Shown here: in pieces, positions 32,997 to 45,300 of the stretch
How positions within the stretch are numbered: the stretch's first letter is position 1
Layout: every line of letters begins with the position of its first letter
The notes under the pieces: generated by a model
The model's database searches: none
What the model was told of the DNA's origin: nothing
What the model saw: only the letters and a program-made list of their open reading frames with translations
NCBI GenBank assembly: GCA_017311315.1
Contig: CM029671.1
Location: 22,318,565-22,382,564 of the forward strand
Source of the DNA: Dendrocalamus latiflorus
Lineage: Eukaryota > Streptophyta > Magnoliopsida > Poales > Poaceae
Length of the DNA: 64,000 bases
Reading direction: 5' to 3'
Made by a program: the position numbers and the translations under genes

Positions 32997-33787
32997 TACC
33001 ATGGTCGAAGCCTATCATGCTGACCTGTTGTAGTCATTCTGGCATGGTCGACGCCTGCTGATCAGACTTCCCAACACAAAGCCGTTCAAACCACCGACTA
33101 CCAAGCGTGGTCAAAGCCAGCCGGTCAGACCATCCAATATAAAACGATCAGACCGCTAAACCTGAAATCCATATTTACAAAAGTGCATCGACCGAAACCT
33201 TCACAAACGCAAATTTCAATGCAACTCAAAAGTCAATTGTTCATCATCAATAAATTTAAGTCCACTCCACATGGTCCAACAGTTCCACGCTTTACTTTTA
33301 AATGTTCCAATAGTTCATACAAAAATCATATGTGCTCGTGAAACAATTCAAAAATATTAGTGAAACAAATCAAACATGCACATGAAACAATTGGAGACTA
33401 TTAGTAGAACTAATCAAGACTATTAGTGAAACATTTGGTAATCTTAAAAAATGATATCAAAATATATGCAACTGGGATCTTATTTTAAAGATCTCGTAAT
33501 AAGAAGCGCAATGGTTCAAATGGGCTACAAATGCGATATCTGGATTAAAAGATACTTTTGATTTTTCAAATTCAATTTTCATGAGCAATTAGATATTTAC
33601 CACATGAACACACCATTTGACCCTAGCTCCTCTTGTCGTTTTGGACTTTGGATGCGGGGTTGAGGCGACGCATGACATGGCAGCATAGTGGCGTTAGTGA
33701 GCCGGCGAGAAGCAAGAAAGGCACGGTGTAGCCGCAAGCCAATGGAGAGGCTATTGCAGGCGCTAGGCCACGGGGCACGGTTGCGTA

Positions 33788-34279
33788 TAGGGGTGGAAAC
33801 GAATCAGATACGGTCGAATAGTCTCAAATACGAATACAAATCCATATTTTTAAAACGAATACGAATACGAATTCGAATATTCTTAAATACGGATACAGAT
33901 ATTCTTGAATACGAATACGGATATTTTCGAATACATATTTTCTCGGATACGAATATCGGATAAAATGGATTCCTAGCGATTTGCCGATTTTTCACCGGTT
34001 TTTGACCGTTACCGGTTTAAAACCGCCTAAATTCAAATTTTGAATCACAAAATTTGTATGGATTTTTCATGGGTTCTAGAAACGGATCGAATAGTCTCGA
34101 ATACGAATACAGATACGAATATTCTCGAATACAAATGCGAATACGAATACTCTTAAATATGGATACGAATATTCTTGAATACGAATATTTTCGAATACGG
34201 ATTTTACTTACCATATTCGTATTTTCTCGGATACGAATATCGGATAAAACGAATTATACGTTACCGTTTTCCACCCTTA
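33788..34279. mobile_element. hAT-type MITE with GAATACGAATA subterminal repeats, 8-bp TSD
   Basis: The left end TAGGGGTGGAAACG and right end CGTTTTCCACCCTTA are inverted repeats. The flanks GTTGCGTA (33780-33787) and ATTGCGTA (34280-34287) match at 7 of 8 bases, the hAT target length. Both arms carry many GAATAC-type 6-bp words (33830-33965 and 34085-34250), which may be transposase-binding subterminal repeats. The element is 492 bp and non-coding. Confidence 0.85.
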
Positions 34280-34287
34280 ATTGCGTA

Positions 34288-36334
34288 GGTAGCATGGTGA
34301 GGTGTCAGCCAGCATTAGTGAGGCAAATGGGGAGCAAGCAAGGCAGCAAGACTGAAATCTAGATAGTTTTGTTCATATACAAATATAGATAAAGCATACC
34401 TTTATCCTTATATGTTTACATATGGATTGTTTCATCGAAATACATTTAGTGCCATATGCTTCATGCATATACTGCTTTACTATTGGTTAATTCTATAGAC
34501 ACGTGTCACCCCACCTAAATTTCATTTGAGTCCGTCGCCCGCACCTATCACTCTCTTTGGACAGCCTTGACGATGTGACGATGCCACGTGCAGTGCGTCA
34601 CTGCACCACAGCATTTTCTTCACCACGGCTTTTTCTTCGGTAGTTCTTGACAAGAGAATGATACGGTGGAGCCATGCCATCAGGACCGTGGTCAGGGGCT
34701 CAGGGCCTTCCTCGCTGACGAGTGGCGACCCTGTGATGAGGTCTTGTCGAACGCTGAGCTTTTGAGCTCGACCATGATTCCATGAGTGCTTCACCGACAT
34801 TGCCAGAGGTTATGTCTCGCACCAGCTTGGCTTCGCGTCGTGGACGCTATCGCCTTGCTGATATAAAACGAGCAAGATGCTCTACCGCATGCTCAACGTA
34901 TACAAGCCCTTGCTGATATAAAACGAGAGCCCGAGTTGGTAAAAGGAGCCCGCCAATTTTAAGAGGGTAGGGCAGGCACACGACAATGTTAGTTAGGAAG
35001 ACAAGGGTGAAAATGTCTCTGAGTGGTTAAAACATAAAGGGATGTTCTTTTCCTCTATAGTACCTAACTTTCAAACGGAGTATTTTCTCAAGACGAGATC
35101 TACAAATTAAACGATCTACACGTTAAAAGCCCAACATCTATATTAGCCAAAATCGCAAGTGAGCATCTGTCTCTCCGTAATCTGTACCATAAACAGCCAA
35201 AATTCAAAAAATTCAACCAAAAGCTATAAGCTACATCCGTTGCCAAACAGGACCAAAATAAGCAGCTTATGGTGGTGCTTAGTTGTGATAAATTTTTGTA
35301 GGTTATGGCTGAATTTTCACAATAGCTGGCTAAAATTACACTATAACTGATGGTGTCTTATTTAGTATAATTAAATTTAAAAAATTAAAAATGAAAAAAA
35401 AGGGTTAACCCAGCATGTATAACGCAAACGAATACAAGAAAAAAAAGAACCGGCAAAAAAGCTCAAAAAATCCGAAAAGTAAAAAAAATGAAATTTAGGA
35501 ATAGTAAAAAATAAGCCGGAAACCAAAAGCCTAAGCCCAAACGAGTGGACCTATAATGGTACTAAAGTGAAAAAAATAATTTGAGGTGGGGTTTTGTCAT
35601 TAATCTAGTGACCTTTGGTCTCAGGAAAAAAATATACAGTGAACTCACTATGGAGCAAGTTTTACCTTTTGAGAGGATGGCTTACCGGTGAAGGTCGCCA
35701 AACCGTAGTTTGCTTCTCAACACTGCCGTTGGGGGTGGCGACTGGCCGTCAACTGCATCTGATCTACCAGATTACTTCATTCATCAATGGTTAGCTCATT
35801 ACTGACACCACATTTTGTTATCAATGAGTATTAGCCGTCAAGTAAGAGATTGGATTTGTCTGGCTTCAAGCCTGTCCACTATGTTTGATGTTTCCTTTAA
35901 AATTCTGACGAACAGAGACATATGGTTGAACAGAACATAGCTACACATCTCTAGTGTTTTGTTTTTGCTAGTTACACCAATTGGTTTAAAATAACAAGAG
36001 AACCAGTCAAAACAATAGAGAACCAATCAGCATGACCGAACGAGCACTGACCGAGCAAAGCAACAGGTGGAGCCAGGAAGCTTGCCGCGTTCCTGCCTGA
36101 CGAAGCCAACTTGTGCAGTCTAGTTCCTAATTCAATGGCTTCTGCAAAAACTTGTAGCTTATCGATTTACAGCCTACAAAGCTCTTTGCCTCCTAGGAAG
36201 TAGGTATTGCACCAGATATGTGCTTCAAGGACGTGAAGCTTCCTTTCAGTGCTCCAAGATTGCACAAAAATGCCGGTACTGAATATACTCCAACAAGAAA
36301 AGATATGTGCAACAGAACAAAGTACAATCGGGAT
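34288..36334. other. Intergenic, no gene seen
   Basis: Contains one copy of dispersed repeat R1 (35090-35270) and a 20-base word CCTTGCTGATATAAAACGAG present twice (34852 and 34911). The remaining ORFs are short and unrecognised. The part just below 36335 would be the 3' UTR of the ARF-GEF gene on the minus strand. Confidence 0.4.
35090..35270. repeat. Dispersed repeat family R1, copy 2
   Basis: Shares with 8790-8962 and 46015-46232 the ordered words CCAAAATCGC, GTGAGCATCTGTCTCTC, ACAGCCAAAATTC and GCTATAAGC, ending near GTTGCCAAACAGGACC. Confidence 0.45.
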
Positions 36335-39300
36335 TCAGGGCATGAGTGGAGTAAGTTGTTTGCTGAAAAGATCGCCAAGGGCTCCACGAACATCCATCTG
36401 CGACATAACCACCAATTAGAAATTAGAATTACAGAACTAGTATATGTAAAAGCCTCGAACCATATATCCAAGACATAAAAACATTTATACCTGATCGCAG
36501 CAGATAAGTTTTGTAATTAATGGATAGAACTCTCTGAGGTGCTTCTTGAATATTTGAGCATCCATGATACACATTCCATTCAAAACCTGAAATGCAACGA
36601 CAGTTCAATATTTTCTCCAAATATGGATGAGAAACTCTAAAAAAAAGCCCTACATACAACTTCAAGGATCCATATATTCTATACCTTAACAATGACAGGC
36701 GCTCGTAGGTCCAGTACACCATGTATGTCTGCACTAGCAGCTTCCCCAGAGCTAGGCTGGAGATCAGACGCCTCTTTCAAAATCTGCCCACAGAAAGAAA
36801 TGAGCTTCCCTTCTGCTAGGTTCTTGAGCTTTTCCTGTTCATCAGATTCTACACCAAGCCCATTTGTTTCCTCAGTAGATCCATTCGTATCATGCTCCAC
36901 TGTTGACTTGTGTAGAATCTCTAGATAGATAGTTGTTCCAGCTAGTTCCTGGCGAAGAAGATTCAGCGGAGGCCTGTACAATATTAAGTTTCAAATGTTA
37001 GAAACCTCAATTTGAAAAGTTATGTCTGTAGTATTCAAGCATTACCTTTCTGGGGGTATATGGTGCATCCTTGTTCGGAGGTTTGAAGGTGAGTTATAGG
37101 AAGAAGCAAATTCTAGGAGCGAGAGCAAGATATCCATTATTTCTATCTGTTGTGTGGCTTTTAGCTTGCTCCAATACTTCTTCTGCGAAGGTCATCAATA
37201 GTCACCAGTTAGTATATCTGCAAAAGCACTGCTTGCGCGTACATCAAGTGATTCAGATCTAGTATCCATCATACAAAGTGGAAACTGCACCTGTATGCTG
37301 TCAATGGCCCCAAGCAGCAGTAACTGAGTAATGCATTTACTCCTAACAGTCTCCATCATAGGGTATTCTTCTTCAGTCTTGTCAACCTCGTCAGCATCAG
37401 GTGCCTAGATCAACAAGCAGGCAAATTAAATACATACCAAAAAATATAGCCAACAATGAAAAAAGGCCAGATAGTTTTTCCATACTAAGCGCACTGATGG
37501 TATCAGTGCTAATATACTCTAGTTCAAAGGTGCATAGCAGCTTCATGGATGCCAGCTGAGCTAGCACAGACATGACTTACGGCAGGTTAAAATTATGGTC
37601 ATACATGCTGACCAAAGACCATCAACAATGGACAACCATATCAAAACAGAAGGGCAGAGGAATTCAGGGAAGAAAACCTGAAATTTTATTTGAATCATAT
37701 ATTAATTACTTTTCATAATACACAATTACACATTACACACAATTGGCTAGCATATCAATAAAGCAGTAGCATTCCAAAAGTTTCTAACTGTATCCATAGA
37801 TTTACTGTATTATTTATATCATTCCATGGACCCTTGTTCACACATCAATGAGCTCAGGTGTCTGCATGTTACCATACAAGTTATAACCATCTTATGTGAG
37901 ATGCACAGGAAGACCAAAACAAAAACACCAAATATTAAATACAAGCCATAACTTATAATTAGCATCTTTTGTGAGAACGTATGGTTGAATATTTATTGAC
38001 GTGCAGACACAGCAAGCTACACGTGCATGCAATCTGTTAATGTCCAAATCATGGTAACTAGACATCTAATCAATACGTGCAAGAGGAAAGAACATGTACC
38101 TTCACAGGTGAGGGTGGAGCAATATCGTCTGTTCGACCTTTTGATTTGGATGTAAGACTTCTCACCAAAAGATTATCCATCATATTACCCATAATTCTTT
38201 GTCCAAAGGTTTGACCACGTGGGGAAACTGCAGGTTGTGCTCTCCCTGATGGTGATGGCAAACCTAGATGAATAGTTATATACAATAAATGATGTCAACT
38301 TTTCAGTATTGCAATTCGTCTGAAAGTATTGCTTGGTGTATAAAACAACTAGAGGAACACTTTAGATTAGTGTACCTTCTGAATTGTCCAGGCTAGTCTG
38401 TGGATTTGTTTCCTGACGACCATCATGTTCACCATTATTACTTATCAAAGCTCCTCCTTCCCTGACATCATGGTAACTACTCCCATGAGAGTTGGTCTCC
38501 GCTCCTCTTGAAAGAAATTGTTGATTGTTTGGCTTCTGAAATCCTAGTGAATTGAGGAGTTCGAGGGGTTGGGTTGTGTATGATGCATCCCTGACAAGTG
38601 ATGCCAAGATTAATATATGAATAATGAAATGTAAAATTAATTTCAGTAGGAATAGAATCTGAGAAAATACCTAATACTCTTTAGTAGTGTTTCCCAGTCA
38701 CCATCATTGAATTGGTGACCCCCAACCTCTATTAGATGAACTAAAGCTCCAAGAGCAATTGAAACAACAGTTTGGTCTGTTTTCTTGGCACACTCGAGCA
38801 GCAAGCCCAGAAGAGGTGGAAGCATAAATGACACCTCCTGTAAAGACCACAATCAGATGATGACCAACCAAACAACTTTCCAGTTGGATCTCCTGCCCTA
38901 TGTGCAGGCTGACTGGATATGTACTATGTCTTCTAAAATGAAAAGAACTATAGAATCAAAAGTTTTCATGGGCCATGGCAGTGATGTTCTGAAAGATCCA
39001 ATGGATTTCCACGAAGCCACTAAAATCAAGACGAAAAAAACAGCACCTGTTACCTTATAGAAAGTATTGAAAAGGTTGCAGATTAACTGCAGTGAATGAA
39101 TGCTGGTATCACGAAGCCAATCATCCCCAGAAGAAAGGCCATCCCTTCCAGCATGCCTTACATGATCAAATATAGGAAAGAGTACACGATGGAAAATACT
39201 CTCCCAAAAAGGAGAGGAGAATTTATGTCCTCTCTCATTCAGCAGATCAAACAACACTTCAAGTGCACAATATCTAACTTCTGCTCTGGAGTCTAAAGTC

Positions 39301-42300
39301 AAATCAGACAAGCCAGCCAGCATAGGAAACCAGTAATGCTCAGTAACATCAAAACTGGCCTCTGGAACAACATCGACAGGTTTAACAGCACCACCAGGAA
39401 TGAACCCCTGCACCAAGAAATAAATGAGGCAAAAAAATAAGGCATTTCCATGAATGAATAAGAGAACAACAGAACTGCATATATTAACATAAAGAGAATG
39501 CAAAGTTGCAAATACGTTCATATGCAAGTAAAGGGGTGGTCATCATTCCAACCTCTGCCAAACGATCTTCACATATGCGTAGGAGAGCAATAGCCTTCAA
39601 ACTAATTCGAGGAGTGCATTTGTTATTAGCGAAACCAATAAGACAGTTGACACAGTCCATGAAGCAATCACCAACAACCTGATCAAAATGTTCCAAGATA
39701 ACTGCCAAAACACATTCATTTAATTCAAAATATAAGTCAAGAAAGAAAAATTAACATATTTAGACTATATATTAATATAAGTTGGGGAAAGCACTATTCA
39801 TGTCAGCTATATACGTTACTTCCCAAGTTACCTTGTTCTACGTTTTCAAAAGCACTTTCAACAATATATTCGTTCTCATCATCAGCCGCTGCAGTGAATA
39901 TCATGAATACACAACGCCAACCTGACTTTATACTACCAACTTTTGACTTGATCAACTGCATGTTCATCCAGCAAAATTTTTAGTTAGAACATAATTTGAT
40001 ATAAAAAGCCCCAGAACGTCAGATTTCATTTATTTGTAAAAAATTATACATATAGACTACCTGAACAGTGCAATCAACAATCAGACCACGGATTTTTTCG
40101 CTGCGACTATTCCTCATTAAAATAACAAAAGGCTTCAGTATGTCATTCTGAAATGTGAATTTGTTCAATTCTGCACGTTCCAAGTACTTCATACCAAGCT
40201 GCCTCAGTGAGTCAATGGCATACATGGCAACTTTCTCCTCATGGTGGCTCCCAGCAGCAATAAAATGCTGAGCCAACACAGACCAAATTCTGGCCCACAC
40301 CTATGTGTACATATAGAAATGGTAAGTTATTAGCCGCAATGACAGACCACATATCTAATCATGACATGATAAATAACAGGTAAAATTTCATTTTAGGATA
40401 CCTCCTATCAGTAAAAAGATCCCTGATATTGTTGTGAATTGCACTGACACTTCTAACAGATGACAGGCTGGTGTTTGGATACACACACAGGTCAACAAAA
40501 TGGCTCCAGCAAGTACAGAAATATAAGACTAAATGATTTTTAAAAATAAAAATAACACACTGAAATACATTTTACCAGCAAGTTTTGCACTTTTTATTTA
40601 CCATAAAAAATTTTGCACTTTTTACAAAGCCTTGGTGCATCAAAGCCCAATGTTTCAAGGAAACACCGGTTTGTTTAGCCTACCATATCTGGAAGTAATT
40701 GCCTTTTTGTCACTTGCTAATTGGATTTAAAATTTTATGTTTCAAACATGAGCATTCATTTAAATTGAAAATATTTGTTCCTTTCTTTCATATGTACATC
40801 TGCGTCACTGTATAGATAATTGAGAAGAATATCATATTACTGTGCTGATGCCACATGCCATATTGTATTGCTGTGCAGCTTAGATGCATATATAGCAATA
40901 ATTCTTGAGCACTAGAGAATAATATTAGGTGATCATGCTTTCAACTGAGTAAAGTTCACTGAATGCTTCATAGCACCTAGGATATGCATATGCCCAAGTT
41001 CGTGTATGTACTACTATAGAAATCTCCAGCATTGATACATGGATTCACTCACTTTAATTCATTTTAGTGGCATGTCTAAATTTCATATGGGTGAAATGAA
41101 TAGTCGATGACCAACATCCTATGGCTAAAAAATGAATGTCTGAATCAAGCAGTATCTACTCTTCTCCTGCCCCCATAAAGCTCCCAATGTGAGATTTTAT
41201 ATTAGTTTTTCTTAGAATAAAAAAGAAGCAGATCCTATTATCTCTTCACTTTGTTAAACTAAAAAAGGCAGCATGAAATGATAGAAGGATTGTTAGAAGA
41301 ACCACTAGGCAGCATAATGCAAACAACGAGAGCCAGAGCATACCAAACGTATCCGAGCCATATTATAGTAGCTTATCTCAACAAGCTTTTGCAAGCTGAA
41401 GACACGAGCAGGTGTCTGTTTCAGTTCTTCTGCAGAAACACCACAAAGGGCAGTGAAGAATTCAACAATGGAATCGCTTGGTAGTTTTACACTGTTTACA
41501 AAGACTTGTTCTGCAGGCTTTCCAGACAACTCTTTTAGTGATTGAACTACAGAATCCCTCGATATTTGATTTGATCCCTGCATAACAGTTGCAGCAATTG
41601 AAGGATTTGAAGTGATATACTCAAGCCTTGAGACACATTCTAAAACAGCATTCCAAGTATCTTGCAAAGCATCTGTATCTGTGTCAGCTAAAGCAAGGAG
41701 AGTCCGCAATGCCTCAACATTTTTGCTACGCATTTCCTTAGGAGCGTGCAAAAATGTAAACCTGCATAATGTTAACAAAGAAAGGACACCATTACACATT
41801 CATATAACTAAATGACAAGAAATAAAATTACATAATGAAGTTTGACGAACATTTAGTATGAATCCATAAATAGAAAAGATAATTGCCTACCTCACTAAGG
41901 ATGTCAAGAAAGCATAGCGCATGGTGTCCATCCCAAGAACACGAGTAATATGGATACCAGCCCTAAACCCTTCCATGCATAATACAACCCTAGGCTTACT
42001 GTCACCTTCCTCCATGGTTACAGAAAATGTTGCAAGCAAAGGCCATCCTACAGCTTCAAGCATTGGTCTAACAAGCTCAACCTGTTGAGCAACATGAAAA
42101 ACACCTCTCTTCTGTCCCTGGTTTTTGAAAAGTGCTTGAGTCTGCTTGATGATTTTTTCACTTTCTGCCTTTGTATCACTTGCTGACTTCAGTCTTGGAA
42201 GAGCTAAATTGAGTATATTGACAAGACGGCCTCTTTCTTCTGTTTCAGGTCTCAGTTTACTGGTTTTTGCGGCATCAGGGAAATCATCTTTCATCTTTAT

Positions 42301-45300
42301 CTCTTCCTTGACAATGGAATCATAAATTTCCTCCAAGAGCTCCTTTGGGGCACATTCCTCTGCATCGCTCACAGTGTTCATACGTACAAAATCTGGTTTC
42401 GACATCTTAGGCCACACCATTGGATTATGCGCATCAGTATTCAACATTATAACAGCATAAGCAAGAACATAAGCAGTATCTGCATTTTTAAAAAGTCCAG
42501 GGTTATCAGCACAGTACCTGCAAGTCATCATATAAGTATTTGAGGACACCAATGGTAGAAATGTTAAAGAAAAACAGTATGAAGAATCTATACATACATA
42601 CCGCTCCGCAAATTTTTCCATTATGCGATCAATCTTCTGTGCCTCCCCAGGAAGGCGAAATCCTTTCAGGAACTCACGAATTGCAGCATCAAACTTCAAC
42701 CCTGAAAACTTCATGGAATCAACATAAGCATGCATCACAGCAAGGGGAAACTCCTCATGCTGTCCCAAATATTCACCAATCATAACCTGCAAAGTTACAG
42801 CTCAGGAAAGTTAGTGACTAGTCACACCTTTCTGACCAATTACTGTAAAATAATCCTTGTTTTGCACTTCAGAAAAACAGCAAGCAGCTCATTAAATTTC
42901 TTGAAATCACCTTATCCAAGCTAGAATTGCTCTTGAGAAACTGAGCTACAGATGACGCCTTATTTTCAATCAACTTATTTGATAATAAATACTCAATCCC
43001 CTTTGCTGGTTTGCGATTAAACTGTAAAAGAAAAGGAGGAAAAAGACTCAGTTACAATCAGTAATGCAGCAAGAGGAAACTAGGATAAACAGTTGCTACA
43101 ACTACATACATGTATTTGATAAACATCATAAGGTAAAGAAGCCACTTAATTGCAAAATGAAACAATAAAAACAGCAAGCCTCCCACCTCTGAGGTTGCAG
43201 CCTCCATTGTAGACTTATGAGCTTTAGCTCTCTCAAACTGAGTGCGACCATCCTCTTGGCTCTTTATCTCATCAGTTATCAAGCTCCTTGCAGAAGCATC
43301 CTCTTCACGAGATTCAACAATGCTCCCCTGCTTTGAGGAATCTCTTCGAACTTGCTCCCAATCAACCAGTGACTTCAAAATACTCACCAAACACTGCAAT
43401 TTGGGTTTTTATGTGATATTAACATCACAAAAGAAAGGTTAAGGAAATTTAAGTAATATGAATAATAGTAACCTGAAGAGACGAGCCTTTTACAGAAACT
43501 GTTTGAGATGAAGCAACGGTGTTAGTATCAGCACTTTGAGATCCTTGTGCAATTCTTGAGAGCGCACTAACCTGATAGGAGACATATGACCAATCAGATA
43601 TGTCTCAAGTCAATAAATAAGAAGATATGCTAATTCTATATAGTGTAAAAACAATCTTCCTTGTGCTTACCATGCGTTCAAAAAGGTTTGGCCCCTCAAG
43701 GTCACAATCATAATTTACAAACATATCTGCAAGCATTTGTGAATATTTGCAAACTTTCTCCAGCATCCTGATTAACAAATCAATCAAATAACATCAGATA
43801 TAAAGGCACCAAGATGATTTATGCCAGCAAACAAAACAAATAAAAACAAACAAATACGAGAAAATTGGATCAAACATCACGTATATTTATGCCTTATGCA
43901 TCAAGATGAGATTCCGTACAGAAAAGGAGAATCACCTAAGAACGCTGGCCCTTTGACTCAGGGGGCTATCCGAGCTGTCCAGAGACCTTAAAACTATCAA
44001 AGGAAAGAATACACCAATTTCCCCCTGCATAAATATTCAAAAACAACAAATTGTCACAATACCAAAAGAAACCAAATACTGCAAACAATATGTCCATAAT
44101 GTGATTTTTAGTAATGATGATTTACCTTCAGACTCTCTCTAAAACGAAGCAATAGAACTGAAAATATTCCGCTGGCATACTGCCAAAGAAAAGACAGTTT
44201 AACATGATAGAAGATGAGCAAATAGGCCATTTATTAAAGAATCTGTCAATATTATGATGCCAAAGGGGTGTGCATAAGAAAGATGAAAAAAAATTGATAG
44301 AAAAAATGACCTGAAAAACAACTGGGGATGAAGACACAGATGCCCGCAGAAGAGCGTAGGAAAGATATGCTTTAACTGAATCAATGAAGTGGAAACTTTT
44401 GGTAAACGAATCACTGACTCCTTCTAACAATCCCTGCAGGTAAAGGAGTTACCAGATGCTATCTAAACAAACAAAAGCAAATATTAGCAAACCTCCAAAG
44501 ATATAAACTAACCTGCAACAGTTCAAGTGACAGCAGCCTTGTCTTTGTAGCAACCTCATCACTTTCTTCTTTCATGCTCATCTACAAGCATGATAAAAAA
44601 AGGAAGAAAGATTCCAGGGTGATCTTCTAGTCAACTCTGATCAAAGTAACATCACGTAAGCTATTCAGTAAAAATACCGACCTTGCAAAGAGTCCGAAAG
44701 AGCAATAGCGCATCACGCTGTATTATGTTCACAGTGTCCAGATCAATTCCACTAGAAAAAGGAAGGGGTAGGGCGGTTAAGGTAATCAGTTACTGCCATC
44801 TCTGACATGTCACTAGGAATAATAAAGGTAAGTAGAATCCTAGATAGGAGTGCTGAACACAAAACGAACCCTGACACTTTCTTTCCATCCTCAAGTTCAA
44901 CAGCCTTGTCAAGAACAGCCTCCAATCCCTGCAAAATGAATCCTTGTATTAGAGAGAACTAACAAATATATTAATTATTTCGAATGTCCTGATAACAACA
45001 TTAGAACAATAAGCAATCTAATGTCACTACCTTAATATCTGCTCCTCCTGCAAGATTCTGAAGCTCTTCAACAGATGTTGGAGATGCTTCTGAAGCCCGA
45101 TTCATGGACAACGCATCTCCCAGAGTAATTTTTTCCTCATCTTGGTTATCAGTGGATATCTCACCATTTTCTGAGTCCTTTGTGCTAGATGAAGGTGCAT
45201 CTTTAACTGAGGAGCTTGCAGGTGGTACAGAAACCTGAGACAGAAAAAGCAAGATGAAGATCAAGAAACTACTTCAACAAACCATTTTTCCTTGCCATAA

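Larger units (their letters stand above)
31157..33281 (-). mobile_element. Solo LTR (2.1 kb) with perfect 5-bp TSD GTTCC
   Basis: The unit starts TGTAGGATCAAATAC and ends ATGGTCCAACA. It has TG...CA termini with imperfect short inverted repeats (TGTAGGA / TCCAACA) and is flanked by GTTCC at 31152-31156 and 33282-33286. Near the start it reads CAGAGGGGGTGAATGATTG, the reverse complement of the TTCACCCCC motif that closes grass LTRs, so the LTR lies on the minus strand. No tRNA primer site, polypurine tract or protein domain is present and no second LTR is seen, so recombination has left one LTR. Its interior contains several minisatellites (separate entries). Confidence 0.75.

Noticed and set aside
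32871..33055. Regular short repeats considered as a CRISPR array
   Set aside because: Units are contiguous 14-mers without unique spacers, and the host is a plant. It is a minisatellite within an LTR.
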